Assembly (NCBI RefSeq): GCF_005870025.1
Contig: NZ_VATA01000004.1
Coordinates: 228,233-292,232, forward strand
Length of the DNA: 64,000 nt
Source: Poseidonocella sp. HB161398
GTDB lineage: Bacteria; Pseudomonadota; Alphaproteobacteria; Rhodobacterales; Rhodobacteraceae
Reading direction: 5' to 3'
Numbering within the stretch: position 1 is the stretch's first letter; each line of letters begins with the position of its first letter. The position numbers and the translations under genes are program-made. Under the pieces are notes generated by a model. It did not search any database and was not told where the DNA came from. It was given only the letters and a program-made list of their open reading frames with translations. Below, piece after piece: positions 26,951-35,362 of the stretch.

Positions 26951-28099
26951 TCACGGGTATCCGGGGGCGGTGGGCTGGTCGAAGAACCCGGCGCCCGCCA
27001 GCGTCCAAGTTCCCTCGTTCAGGAAGGCGTGCTGCGCCACGCAGGCGGCATCCATCATGCAGCGGCCGAGCGGGTGGCCCGCGAGCATCGCGCCCGAGCC
27101 GCCCAGCACGAAGGCGCGGCGCGCGGCCTCCGCCCCGTCGCGGGCCGCCATCGTGGCCGCCAGACGCAGGCGGATATGGGTGTCGCGGTCGGTCTCGCCA
27201 TTGGCGAGGACCTGGGCCCAGCCCTCTTCGATCGTGTCGTAGAAGGCGGCCCGGGCACCCGAGAGGAGGCCCTTGGCCTTGGCGAATTCGCTTTGCACAT
27301 AGGGCCTTGCGCCCGGGGCCGCGGCGCCGGTGATCGAGGCGCGGGAGAGCGAATTCTCCTGCACCCAGCCAAGCGCCTCCTTCGCAGCGCCGAGCGCCAC
27401 GACGGCGAGCACCTGCGAGGCAATGGCCATGGCCGGGTAGCGGAAGACTGCATCCTCGAGCGAGGGCGCCGCGCCGCGCACGAAGGTCCGCTCGGGCGGG
27501 ACGGTCACGTCCTCGACGACGACATCATGGCTGCCGGTGGCGGAAAGCCCGATCGAGTCCCAGGTCTCGTCGACCGTCACCTCCGCCTTCGGCATGACGG
27601 CGACGCGCGGCAGGGGCGTGGTCTCGCTGTCGAGCTTGATACCGACGCCCACGAGGTCTGCGCCCGTCACGCCCGAACACCAGGGCCAGCGGCCGCTGAC
27701 GACGTAGCCCGCGGCGGTTTCCCTGGCCGGCTGCGGCGGGAACATCGCCCCGGCGAAGACCGTGTCGGGATCGGCGCCGAAGATCGCGGCATAGCTCTGG
27801 GCGGGCAGTGCGCCGAGATAGAGCGCCGAGACCCCGAAACTCGCCACCCAGCCGGTGGAGGCGTCGGCGGCGGCAATCTCCTCGATCAGCGCGCAGAACT
27901 GGGCCGGGCTCAGCGCGTCGCCGCCGAAGCGCGCGGGCACGAAGGCGCGGTAGGCGCCGAGGGTTTTCAGCCCCGCCACCATGTCGCACGGGACATGGCG
28001 GAGCGCGGCGAACTCCGCGCGGCGGGCGCGGATCTCGGCCAGGATGGCGGCGCGGTCGGTGACCGGCCGCGTCTCCTCGAGGGTCGCGGGAGCTGTCAT
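26951..28099 (-). CDS. iacA: flavin-dependent indole-3-acetate monooxygenase IacA
   Basis: A 382-residue protein of the acyl-CoA-dehydrogenase-like flavin monooxygenase group (HpaB/HsaA-type fold). Typical segments are YRAFVPARFGG, ASTGWVASFG (about 81-90), VSGRWPWCSGVTGADLVGVG and SIGLSATGSHDVVVEDVTVP. IacA, with reduced flavin from IacG, oxidises the indole ring in the first step of indole-3-acetate degradation in the studied organisms. The start at 28099 gives an ATGA overlap with iacH. A long open frame further upstream belongs to another phase and is not coding. Confidence 0.9.
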   Translation of the reverse strand: MTAPATLEETRPVTDRAAILAEIRARRAEFAALRHVPCDMVAGLKTLGAYRAFVPARFGGDALSPAQFCALIEEIAAADASTGWVASFGVSALYLGALPAQSYAAIFGADPDTVFAGAMFPPQPARETAAGYVVSGRWPWCSGVTGADLVGVGIKLDSETTPLPRVAVMPKAEVTVDETWDSIGLSATGSHDVVVEDVTVPPERTFVRGAAPSLEDAVFRYPAMAIASQVLAVVALGAAKEALGWVQENSLSRASITGAAAPGARPYVQSEFAKAKGLLSGARAAFYDTIEEGWAQVLANGETDRDTHIRLRLAATMAARDGAEAARRAFVLGGSGAMLAGHPLGRCMMDAACVAQHAFLNEGTWTLAGAGFFDQPTAPGYP

Positions 28100-29202
28100 G
28101 CTGTCTCCGTCTGGGTCTGGAGGCTCTCGGCGAGCCGGATGGCGATGGCGCAGAGGCGGGCATCGTCGCCTTTGCGGCCGATGATCTGCAGCCCCGCGGG
28201 CAGGCCGCCGGGGCCGGGCCGCGGCAGGACGATGGCGGGATGGCCCGAGAGGTTGAAGGGCCGCTGGTAGCGGGTCAGGCCGAGCACGCTCTGCGGGTCG
28301 CGCGCCCCGGCAAGCGTCGGCGGGATGCCCGCCAGCGCCGGTGTGACGATGGCGTCGCAGCGCTCCAGCAGGGCGTCGACTTCGGCGGTGAAGGCGGCGC
28401 GGATGCGCTCTGCTGCGGCGATCTTCCCGGCCGGGATCTCGCGGGCGGCGGCGAGCCGCGCGGCAATGTCGGGGCCGATCGCGGCGCCTGCGTCGAGGAG
28501 ATGGCCGAAGGCGGCCTCGGTCTCGATGGCGATCAGCGTCATGCCGGCGGCGAAGGCGGCGTCGAGCCCCGGAAGCTCCGCCGTGGCGATGCCGGGCAGC
28601 CCGGCATCGAGCTGCAGGAGCACCGGCGCGGCGCCGGGCGTGGCGGGGGCGAAGCCCGGATCCATGGCCTCCATGGCGCGGACCAGCATGCCGCCGTCGC
28701 GGGCGAAGGCGCCGATGCAGTCGAGCGAGCTTTCGGCCGGGGTGGCGCCGCGGCGGCTGATCCGGCCGAAGCTGGGCTTGATCCCCCAGAGGCCGCAGCA
28801 GGCGGCGGGCTGGCGCACCGAGCCGCCCGTGTCGGTGCCGACGGCGAAATCGCATAGCCCGGCGGCCACGGCGACGGCCGAGCCCGAGGAGGAGCCGCCC
28901 GGAATTCGGTCCGGCCAGCGCGGATTGACCGGCGTGCCGAAGGCGGCATTGACCCCGGTCATGCCGAAGGCCAGCTCGTGCATCGCCGCCTTGCCGATGA
29001 TCCGGCAGCCCGCGGCCAGGAGGCTGTCGACCACATCGGCATTCCGCGCCGCGGGCGCGCGTCCGCGCAGGGCAGCCGAGCCGCAGGCGGTGACATGGCC
29101 CGCGATGTCGATGCAGTCCTTGACCGCCACCGTGAGCCCGCTGCCGCCAAGCGAGAAGCGCTCGGTCAATGCGCCGTGATCCGCGTCTGCCTGGCGCTCC
29201 AT
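28096..29202 (-). CDS. iacH: amidase-signature family hydrolase IacH
   Basis: A 368-residue amidase-signature enzyme, first gene of the operon. Catalytic elements are Lys28 (AVKDCID), the serine-rich PGGSSSGSAVAVAAG (101-115) and the nucleophile Ser128 in GTDTGGSVRQPA. It is shorter than the usual 450-500 residues, because the stretch between the signature and the C-terminal domain is compact. IacH belongs to iac clusters of Pseudomonas and Acinetobacter, where its precise step has been less clear than that of IacA. Promoter and candidate operator lie 23-57 bp upstream. Confidence 0.88.
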   Translation of the reverse strand: MERQADADHGALTERFSLGGSGLTVAVKDCIDIAGHVTACGSAALRGRAPAARNADVVDSLLAAGCRIIGKAAMHELAFGMTGVNAAFGTPVNPRWPDRIPGGSSSGSAVAVAAGLCDFAVGTDTGGSVRQPAACCGLWGIKPSFGRISRRGATPAESSLDCIGAFARDGGMLVRAMEAMDPGFAPATPGAAPVLLQLDAGLPGIATAELPGLDAAFAAGMTLIAIETEAAFGHLLDAGAAIGPDIAARLAAAREIPAGKIAAAERIRAAFTAEVDALLERCDAIVTPALAGIPPTLAGARDPQSVLGLTRYQRPFNLSGHPAIVLPRPGPGGLPAGLQIIGRKGDDARLCAIAIRLAESLQTQTETA

Positions 29203-29224
29203 GGGGCCTCCTTCCGCTGGCTTC

Positions 29225-29259
29225 TTACGTGAATATTACCGTAAAAATCTGTGCGTCAA
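29225..29259 (-). promoter_or_regulatory. iacH promoter overlapped by a palindromic operator candidate
   Basis: A 20-bp palindrome at 29225-29244 reads TTACGnnAATATTnnCGTAA, with 16 of 20 positions symmetric. On the minus strand a -35-like TTGACG (29254-29259) and -10-like TAATAT (29233-29238) are spaced by 15 bp, so the palindrome covers the -10 region and probable start site. This is the arrangement expected for repression by a MarR protein such as IacR. Binding is inferred. Confidence 0.65.
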
Positions 29260-29439
29260 GAAAAACCGCCCTCGGGATTTCATTTTCTCCGTTGTTTATC
29301 AGTACCTTGCGAAAATACACCAAGGCGCCGCCGGGCCCTGCCTGCGCGCTGCCGCCGGCCGACGCGGCCGGTCATCGCGGTCCCGGCCGCCCGCCGCTCC
29401 TGCCGGAGACGCGGGCATCCGTGGATTATTGCTACCCAT

Positions 29440-29460
29440 TTCACGTGATTTTACAAATAA
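29440..29460 (+). promoter_or_regulatory. possible second regulator site upstream of iacI
   Basis: The stretch contains ACGTGAttTTAC (29443-29454), similar to the left half and centre of the iacH palindrome (ACGTGAatatTAC) but with one base less spacing and poor symmetry. It lies about 45 bp before the iacI start. Weak evidence. Confidence 0.3.
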
Positions 29461-29498
29461 CCGCTTGCAGCCTGGCGCGGCCCGCCCGCAAATGAAAG

Positions 29499-30122
29499 AT
29501 GAAAATTCACGCAATTGCCCGGGAAACCGCCATCATGGAAACAGCCGATACCGACCAGCACAGCGCGGCGGAGGCAATCGCCCGGCTCTCGCGCAGAATC
29601 GACCTGCTGGAGGCCGAGGCGGAGATCCGGCGGCTGCAGGCGCGCTACATGTTCCTCTGCGATACGCCACTGCCGGAATTCGGCGTCGCCGATGACGACG
29701 AGCGGATCGGCAAGATCGTTGCGCTCTATACCGTGGATGCGGTCTGGGAGGGCGTCGGAGACTATTACGACGGGCAGTTCGGCCGCGCCGAGGGGCAGGA
29801 CGCGATCCGGGCGCATTTCACCGCCTTCTGGGGAGAGAAGCGCGATCCGGCGCTGGTGCTGAACTGCCACTACCTGACATCGGAGCAGATCCATGTCGCG
29901 CCCGATGCGCGGACGGCGGAGGGGCAATGGGTGCATATGCAGCCCTGGCTCTATGCGGACGGCACGGCGCTCTTGCGGTCCTCGCGGCTGAACAACGCCT
30001 TCCGGAAGGAAGAGGACGGCTGGCGGATCGCCCGGACGCGGACCGAGAATGTCTTCATCGCGCCCCTGCCCGCGGGCTGGGCCTCGGACTATCCGTCCCG
30101 TTCGGTGCTGATGCGGCCATGA
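29499..30122 (+). CDS. iacI: SnoaL/NTF2-like protein IacI
   Basis: A 207-residue protein with a SnoaL/NTF2-like alpha+beta barrel: an N-terminal helix (ARLSRRIDLLEAEAEIRRLQ), then VALYTVDAVWEGVGDYYDG, EGQDAIRAHFTAFW and late strands ending DGWRIARTRTENVF. It is divergent from iacH across a 296-bp intergenic region. IacI in other organisms is a small protein of the same cluster, so context supports the name. The first ATG (29499) follows GAAAG; an in-frame ATG at 29535 (METADTDQ) is an alternative start. Confidence 0.75.
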   Translation: MKIHAIARETAIMETADTDQHSAAEAIARLSRRIDLLEAEAEIRRLQARYMFLCDTPLPEFGVADDDERIGKIVALYTVDAVWEGVGDYYDGQFGRAEGQDAIRAHFTAFWGEKRDPALVLNCHYLTSEQIHVAPDARTAEGQWVHMQPWLYADGTALLRSSRLNNAFRKEEDGWRIARTRTENVFIAPLPAGWASDYPSRSVLMRP

Positions 30123-30178
30123 GGCCCCGGCTCGGGGCCGGGGCGGGACGGCACCCGGTCCCGCCGGTCCGGGGCCTC
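30121..30178. terminator. bidirectional hairpin between iacI and ribE
   Basis: Nested inverted repeats: outer GAGGCCCCGG (30121-30130) with CCGGGGCCTC (30169-30178), and inner GGCGGGAC (30142-30149) with GTCCCGCC (30158-30165). It spans the gap between the two convergent genes and includes parts of both stop codons. No T-run is seen. Confidence 0.55.
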
Positions 30179-30782
30179 AGCCCCAGTCCTGCAGCCGGGC
30201 GACATAGCGGGCGAGCGTGTCGATCTCCAGGTTGACGGCATCGCCCGCGCGGATGCCGCCCCAGGTGGTGTGGGTCTTGGTATGGGGGATGAAATTCACC
30301 CCGAACGCGCAGCCCTCGACCTCGTTCACCGTCAGCGAGGTGCCGTTGAGCGCCACCGAGCCCTTGGAGGCGACGAAGCGGGCGAGGCTTTCGGGGGCGC
30401 GGAAGGTGACGCGGGTGCTGTCGCCCTCCTCGGCCAGGGCCACGACCTCGGCCACGCCGTCGACATGGCCCGAGACGATATGGCCGCCGAGCTCGTCGCC
30501 GACCTTCAGCGCGCGCTCCAGGTTCATGCGGCTGCCTGTCTGCCAGGGCTTCGAGGCCAAGCTGGTGCGGGAGACCGTCTCGGCGGAGATGTCGACCTCG
30601 AACCAGGCGCCGCCCTCGCGCGGGCCGCGGTCGGTGACGGTCAGGCAGATTCCGTCGCAGGCGATCGAGGCGCCGATCTCGATGCCGGCCGGATCGTAGG
30701 CGCAGGCGATGCGCGCCACCAGGTCGCCCTTCTGCGCGATCTCGGTCACCTGGCCGATATCGGTGATGATGCCCGTGAACAT
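30177..30782 (-). CDS. ribE: riboflavin synthase alpha subunit
   Basis: This 201-residue enzyme dismutates two lumazines to riboflavin. Two lumazine-binding barrels are visible. The first begins MFTGIITDIGQV and contains GASIACDGICLTVT (about residues 38-51). The second begins near residue 98 with GGHIVSGHVDG and contains GSVALNGTSLTVNEVEG (about 137-153). The start MFTGI is the canonical family start. It stands apart from other rib genes here and is convergent with iacI and divergent from kpsS. Confidence 0.96.
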   Translation of the reverse strand: MFTGIITDIGQVTEIAQKGDLVARIACAYDPAGIEIGASIACDGICLTVTDRGPREGGAWFEVDISAETVSRTSLASKPWQTGSRMNLERALKVGDELGGHIVSGHVDGVAEVVALAEEGDSTRVTFRAPESLARFVASKGSVALNGTSLTVNEVEGCAFGVNFIPHTKTHTTWGGIRAGDAVNLEIDTLARYVARLQDWG

Positions 30783-30889
30783 GGCGTCTCCTGCTCTGCT
30801 GCCCGTCCTGACTAGCCGCCGCGGGAAAGGCGCGCAAGGCGGCGGCGGCCGTGCTTGATCGGCGGGCGGCAATGCCGCAGGACTTGCAC

Positions 30890-32212
30890 ATGGATCTCCG
30901 CGACCGCCGGTTCCTGATGCTGCAAGGCCCGCACGGCCCGTTCTTCGCCGAACTGGCCGCGGCGCTGCGCCGTGCTGGCGCCAAGGCCTGGCGCGCCGGG
31001 GTGAATGCCGGGGACGAGGCCGAGTGGCGCGGCCCGGGCTACCACGCGGTGGCGGATGCGGCGGAGGCGGCGGCGCTGGCCGACCGGCTGGGGGCGACGG
31101 ATCTGCTGCTCTATGGCGAGGCGCGGCCCTTCCATGCCGGGATGCTGGCGGCGGCGCGGGCGCGCGGGCTCGGCACGCATATCCTCGAGGAGGGCTATCT
31201 GCGCCCGGCCTGGATCACCTATGAGCGCCGGGGCAGCAACGGCAATTCGCCCGCGGCCGCCTGGCCGCTGGCCGAAATGCGCGCCGGACCGGAACCGGCG
31301 CTGGCCTGCCCCTCGGCGGCCTGGGGGGCGCTGCGCCACCATGCCTGGCACGGCGCGGCCTACCATCTGGCGCTGGCGGCCGGGGCGCGGCGTTATCCCG
31401 GCCACCGGCCGCATCGCGCGGAACCGCTGCGGCGCGAGGCGCTGCGCGCGCTCGGCGCGGCCGCTTTCCTGCCCGCGGCCATGGCCTGGCGGCAGGCGGC
31501 GCAGGCGCGCGCGATCCGGCAGGCGCCCTATGACGTGCTGCTGATGCAGCTCGAGCATGACAGCGCGCTTGGCGCGGCCGGCGACCTGGCCGACCATGCG
31601 GCGCTGCTGGGGCGGGTGATGGCAGGCTTCGCCGCCGCGGCGCCGCCCGGGTTGCGGCTGGTGGCGAAGATGCATCCGCTGGAAACGCGGCGGCTGCATC
31701 TGGCGCGGCTGGTGCGGCAAAGCGCGGCGGCGGCGGGGATCGGGGACCGGGTCGCGGCGCTGCCCGGCGGGCGGCTGGCGCCGCTTCTCGACCACGCCCG
31801 GGCGGTGCTGACCGTGACCTCGACCGCGGGGCAGCAGGCGCTCTGGCGGGGGCTGCCGCTTTTCGCCTTCGGCCGCACCGTCTACAGCCATCCCGAACTC
31901 CTGCCCGAGCGCGACCTGGAGGCCTTCCTGGCCGCGCCACGCCCGCCCCTGCCCGGCGCGCATGCCCGGCTCAGCGCCTTCCTGCTGCGCAGCTCGCAGC
32001 TTTCGGGCAGCTACTACACCGCCGCCGGGCGCGCCCGGGCGATTGCCGCGCTCCTGCCGCGGCTGGCGGCGGAGGCAGACAGCTATGACCTCGAAGCCGC
32101 ACATTCCGGACCCTTTTCACGCGACGCCTTGATCCCCGCTCCGGCTTCTGGCCAACTTGCCGCCAGCAACAGACGCGCATATTGGCCAGACGGCCGGCAT
32201 GCACCCGGTTGA
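30890..32212 (+). CDS. capsule polysaccharide biosynthesis/export protein, KpsS-like
   Basis: A 440-residue protein of the PF05159 Kdo-transferase family. The diagnostic block THILEEGYLRPAWITYERRG (about residues 100-119) and the late VLTVTSTAGQQALWRGLPLFAFG (about 304-326) match KpsS-type proteins that add Kdo to the lipid anchor of group 2-type capsules. The ATG at 30890 has AGGAC at a good distance; ATG 30872 and GTG 30851 are in-frame alternatives. It starts the kpsS-wza-kpsC cluster, with wza 19 bp downstream. Confidence 0.85.
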   Translation: MDLRDRRFLMLQGPHGPFFAELAAALRRAGAKAWRAGVNAGDEAEWRGPGYHAVADAAEAAALADRLGATDLLLYGEARPFHAGMLAAARARGLGTHILEEGYLRPAWITYERRGSNGNSPAAAWPLAEMRAGPEPALACPSAAWGALRHHAWHGAAYHLALAAGARRYPGHRPHRAEPLRREALRALGAAAFLPAAMAWRQAAQARAIRQAPYDVLLMQLEHDSALGAAGDLADHAALLGRVMAGFAAAAPPGLRLVAKMHPLETRRLHLARLVRQSAAAAGIGDRVAALPGGRLAPLLDHARAVLTVTSTAGQQALWRGLPLFAFGRTVYSHPELLPERDLEAFLAAPRPPLPGAHARLSAFLLRSSQLSGSYYTAAGRARAIAALLPRLAAEADSYDLEAAHSGPFSRDALIPAPASGQLAASNRRAYWPDGRHAPG

Positions 32213-32231
32213 TGAAGGTGGAGTACTCAAT

Positions 32232-33368
32232 ATGGCTTTTGCAACGGCAACGCGGGGGCTTCGTCTCGCCCTGCTCGTGGCTCTGGGGACGGCAGTGGCC
32301 GGGTGCGGCCTGCCCCGCTCGGGTCCGACCAAGGGCGAAGTGCTCGACAGCTCGAAAGAGAGCCGCGGGTCGACGCAGGTCGTGATGGCCACCCAGGGCG
32401 TCGCCCGGGCGGCGGATTACGCCCCGGCGCTCGGCTTCTCCTCCGCCTTCCGCAGCGCGGGCGTCGTCGGCTCCGACACGATCAGCGCGGGCGACACGCT
32501 GGGACTGACCATCTGGGAGAATGTCGACCAGGGCATCCTGAGCGCCAGCGGCGCGCCGACGCCGCTGAACACGGTGCAGGTCGATGGCGACGGCTACATC
32601 TTCGTGCCCTATGCCGGGCGGATGCGCGCCGCCGGGCTGACGCCCGAGCAGCTGCGCGTCGACATCACCGACTCGCTGCAGGCCCAGACCCCCGACCCGC
32701 AGGTCATGGTGGTCCGCCAGGCCGGCGACGGCTCGACCGTCTCGGTGGCAGGCTCCGTCGGCGCCCAGGGCGTCTATCCGATCGAGCGGCCGACGCGGAC
32801 GCTCAGCTCCATGCTGGCCCAGGCCGGCGGGCTGACGATCGAGAGCGACATCGCCCAGGTGACGGTGCTGCGCGGCAACCAGCGCGGGACGATCTGGTTC
32901 AACTCGCTCTTCGAGGCGCCGCAGAACGACATCGCGCTGCGCGGTGGCGACCGCATCCTGGTCGAGGGCGACCGCCGCGCCTATACCGCGCTCGGCGCCA
33001 CCGGCTCGCAGACCCGGATCAACTTCAACAGCCAGGAGCTGACCGCGATGGAGGCCCTGGCCCAGGTCGGCGGCCTGCAGACCAATGCCGCGGATCCGAC
33101 CGGCATCTTCATACTGCGCACCGAGCCCGAGGAGGTCGCCCGCGTCGTCACCGGCAATCCGGCGCTCTACGGGCCGCAGCAGGTGGTCTACGTGCTGAAC
33201 CTGACCTCCGGCGAGGGCCTGTTCGTCGCCAAGCAGTTCACCATCCGCAACGATGACACGCTCTATGTCACCGAGGCGCCCTGGACGCAGTTCAACAAGG
33301 CGCTCGCGACCTTCTTCGGCAGCCTGAACACGGTTGCGTCGAGCCAGCAGATCGCGGGGAATATCTGA
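32232..33368 (+). CDS. Wza/KpsD-type polysaccharide export lipoprotein
   Basis: A 378-residue outer-membrane export lipoprotein. The signal peptide ends at a lipobox, AVAGC with Cys at about residue 25. The polysaccharide export domain (SDTISAGDTLGLTIWENVDQ, then VQVDGDGYIFVPYAGRMRAAG) is followed by SLBB-like beta-grasp segments (VSVAGSVGAQGVYPIERPTRTLSSML). Such proteins form the periplasmic-outer-membrane channel of capsule export. An upstream ATG at 32199 is possible but would precede the signal peptide by 11 residues. Its stop overlaps the kpsC reading frame. Confidence 0.9.
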   Translation: MAFATATRGLRLALLVALGTAVAGCGLPRSGPTKGEVLDSSKESRGSTQVVMATQGVARAADYAPALGFSSAFRSAGVVGSDTISAGDTLGLTIWENVDQGILSASGAPTPLNTVQVDGDGYIFVPYAGRMRAAGLTPEQLRVDITDSLQAQTPDPQVMVVRQAGDGSTVSVAGSVGAQGVYPIERPTRTLSSMLAQAGGLTIESDIAQVTVLRGNQRGTIWFNSLFEAPQNDIALRGGDRILVEGDRRAYTALGATGSQTRINFNSQELTAMEALAQVGGLQTNAADPTGIFILRTEPEEVARVVTGNPALYGPQQVVYVLNLTSGEGLFVAKQFTIRNDDTLYVTEAPWTQFNKALATFFGSLNTVASSQQIAGNI

Positions 33369-35362
33369 TCCCGTCCAGCCCCCGGACGGGTCCCGATGCG
33401 GGGCCGCTGGGGGCGCTTGGCTGGGGCCTGTTCGCCGCGCCGGGGATCCGGCGGATCCTTGCGCTTTCGGGATACGACCTGCGCCCCGGGCTGCCTGCCG
33501 CAGCCCGGGGCGTTGCCGTCTGGGGACAGCGGCCGGGCGGGTCGCGGGCGGCGCAGGCCGCGCTCTGGACCGGGCGCGGGCTGGTGCGGCTGGAAGAGGC
33601 CTTCCTGCGCGGACTGCATCCGGGCCGCGGCTCGGGCGTGCCGCCCTGGGGGCTGCTGATCGACCGCCAGGGGGTGCATTACGACGCCGCGCGCCCGTCG
33701 GATCCGGAAACGCTGCTGGCGACCCATCCGCTGGACGACCCGGCCCTGCTGGCGCGCGCCGGGGCCGCGCTCGACCGGCTGAAGCGGCTGGGCGGCAAGT
33801 TCACCTTCCACGACCCCGGCATCGACCTGCCGCCCGCGGGCCATGTGCTGGTCGTCGACCAGCGCCGGGGCGATGCCTCGGTCGCGGCAAGCGGCGCCGA
33901 CCGCCGGACCTTCCTGGCAATGCTCGCCGCGGCCCGGGCGCGCTTTCCCGGACGGCCCCTGGCGCTGCGCGCCGCTCCGGACGGGCACCTTTCGCCGGAC
34001 GACCTCGCCCCGGGCGAGATCTGGCTCGCCGGGCGGATCAGCCCCTGGCCGCTCCTCGCCCGCGCCGATGCCGTCTTCTCGGTCAGCTCGCATCTGGGGG
34101 CCGAGGCGATCTGGGCGGGGCACCGGCCGGTCCTGTGGGGCAAGCCAATCCATGCCGGCTGGGGGCTGAGCGAGGATCCCGCGCCCCTGCCGCGGCGCGG
34201 ACGGAGGCTGTCGCCCTTGCAGCTCTTCGCCGGGATGATGCTGCTGGCGCCGCGCTGGTACGACCCGTTCCGCGACCGGCTCTGCGACTTCGAAACCGTG
34301 CTCGATCTGGCGGAGGCCGAGACTGCCGCGGCGATCGAGGACCGCCAGGGCTATGCCGGCAGCGGAATTTCGCTGTGGAAGCGGCGCCATCTCGCCCGCG
34401 CCTTCGGCGGCGACCTGCGCTATCCGGCCAGCGCGCGCGGGCTGGCGCGGCTGGCAGAGACCCGCCCGGTGCTGGCCTGGGCCAGCCGGCCCCTGCCCGC
34501 AGCGCCGCGGGTGGTGCGGGTGGAGGACGGCTTCCTGCGCTCGCGCGGGCTCGGCGCGCGGCTGGTGCCGCCGGTCAGCCTGATCGCCGATCCCGAGGGC
34601 GTGCATTACGACCCGGCCGCCCCGTCGCGGATCGAGCGGCTGATCGCGGCAAGCCCCGCACTGCCTGCCGCCGCGATCGCCCGCGCGGCCCTGTTGCGGC
34701 AGCGGGTGCTGGCGCTCGGAGCGACGAAATACGGCCAGGGCGGCACGCGCCCGGCCCTGCCCGGCGGGCACCGCATCCTGGTGGCGGGCCAGGTGGAGAC
34801 CGACGCCTCGATCCGTTTCGGCGCCACCGGCGAGATCCGCGGCAACGCGGCGCTGCTGGCAGCCGCGCGCCGGGCGGCCCCCGGGGCGGCGATCCTCTAC
34901 AAGCCCCATCCCGATGTCGAGGCGGGGCTGCGCCCCGGCGCGCTCTCGCCCGGAGAGGCGCAGGCGGCGGACATGGTGCTCGCGGGCGCAGACACGGCCT
35001 GGCTTCTCGGCGAGGTGGCGGAACTCTGGACGATCACCTCGCTCACCGGGTTCGAGGCACTGATGCGCGGCGTGGCGGTGACCTGCTGCGGCATGCCCTT
35101 CTATGGCGGCTGGGGGCTGACGCGCGACTTGGCCCCGGTGCCCGCGCGGCGGCGCGTGCGGGGGGTGACGCTCGACGGGCTGGTCCATGCGGCACTGATC
35201 GGCGCGCCGCGCTACCGCGACCCCGTGACGGGGCGGATCTGCACGGCGGAAGTCGCGCTGGAACGGCTGGCAGCGATGCCGCATGGGCGGCAGGGGCCGC
35301 TCGCCGGGCTGGCCGCCAAGGCGCAGGGGCTCTGGGCGACGGCCTTTCCGCGGCGGGTCTAG
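33365..35362 (+). CDS. kpsC: capsule polysaccharide beta-Kdo transferase KpsC, apparent CTG start
   Basis: A 665-residue protein with the two PF05159 modules of KpsC. The first contains LVRLEEAFLRGLHPG and LLIDRQGVHYDA; the second contains VRVEDGFLRSRGLG and LIADPEGVHYDP. It is likely to build the Kdo linker of a capsule with KpsS. The frame is open from the stop at 33254-33256, but no ATG, GTG or TTG occurs before GTG 33584, which would remove the family N-terminus (ILALSGYDLRPGLP). CTG at 33365 follows GCGGGGA and overlaps the upstream stop as CTGA, so it is the best start candidate. Length then fits the family. Confidence 0.85.
   Translation: MIPSSPRTGPDAGPLGALGWGLFAAPGIRRILALSGYDLRPGLPAAARGVAVWGQRPGGSRAAQAALWTGRGLVRLEEAFLRGLHPGRGSGVPPWGLLIDRQGVHYDAARPSDPETLLATHPLDDPALLARAGAALDRLKRLGGKFTFHDPGIDLPPAGHVLVVDQRRGDASVAASGADRRTFLAMLAAARARFPGRPLALRAAPDGHLSPDDLAPGEIWLAGRISPWPLLARADAVFSVSSHLGAEAIWAGHRPVLWGKPIHAGWGLSEDPAPLPRRGRRLSPLQLFAGMMLLAPRWYDPFRDRLCDFETVLDLAEAETAAAIEDRQGYAGSGISLWKRRHLARAFGGDLRYPASARGLARLAETRPVLAWASRPLPAAPRVVRVEDGFLRSRGLGARLVPPVSLIADPEGVHYDPAAPSRIERLIAASPALPAAAIARAALLRQRVLALGATKYGQGGTRPALPGGHRILVAGQVETDASIRFGATGEIRGNAALLAAARRAAPGAAILYKPHPDVEAGLRPGALSPGEAQAADMVLAGADTAWLLGEVAELWTITSLTGFEALMRGVAVTCCGMPFYGGWGLTRDLAPVPARRRVRGVTLDGLVHAALIGAPRYRDPVTGRICTAEVALERLAAMPHGRQGPLAGLAAKAQGLWATAFPRRV

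Noticed and set aside
22101..30122. The iac cluster as a wholly new oxygenase system
   Set aside because: Gene content matches the known indole-3-acetate iac pathway component by component, so it is a known system in a less described order.
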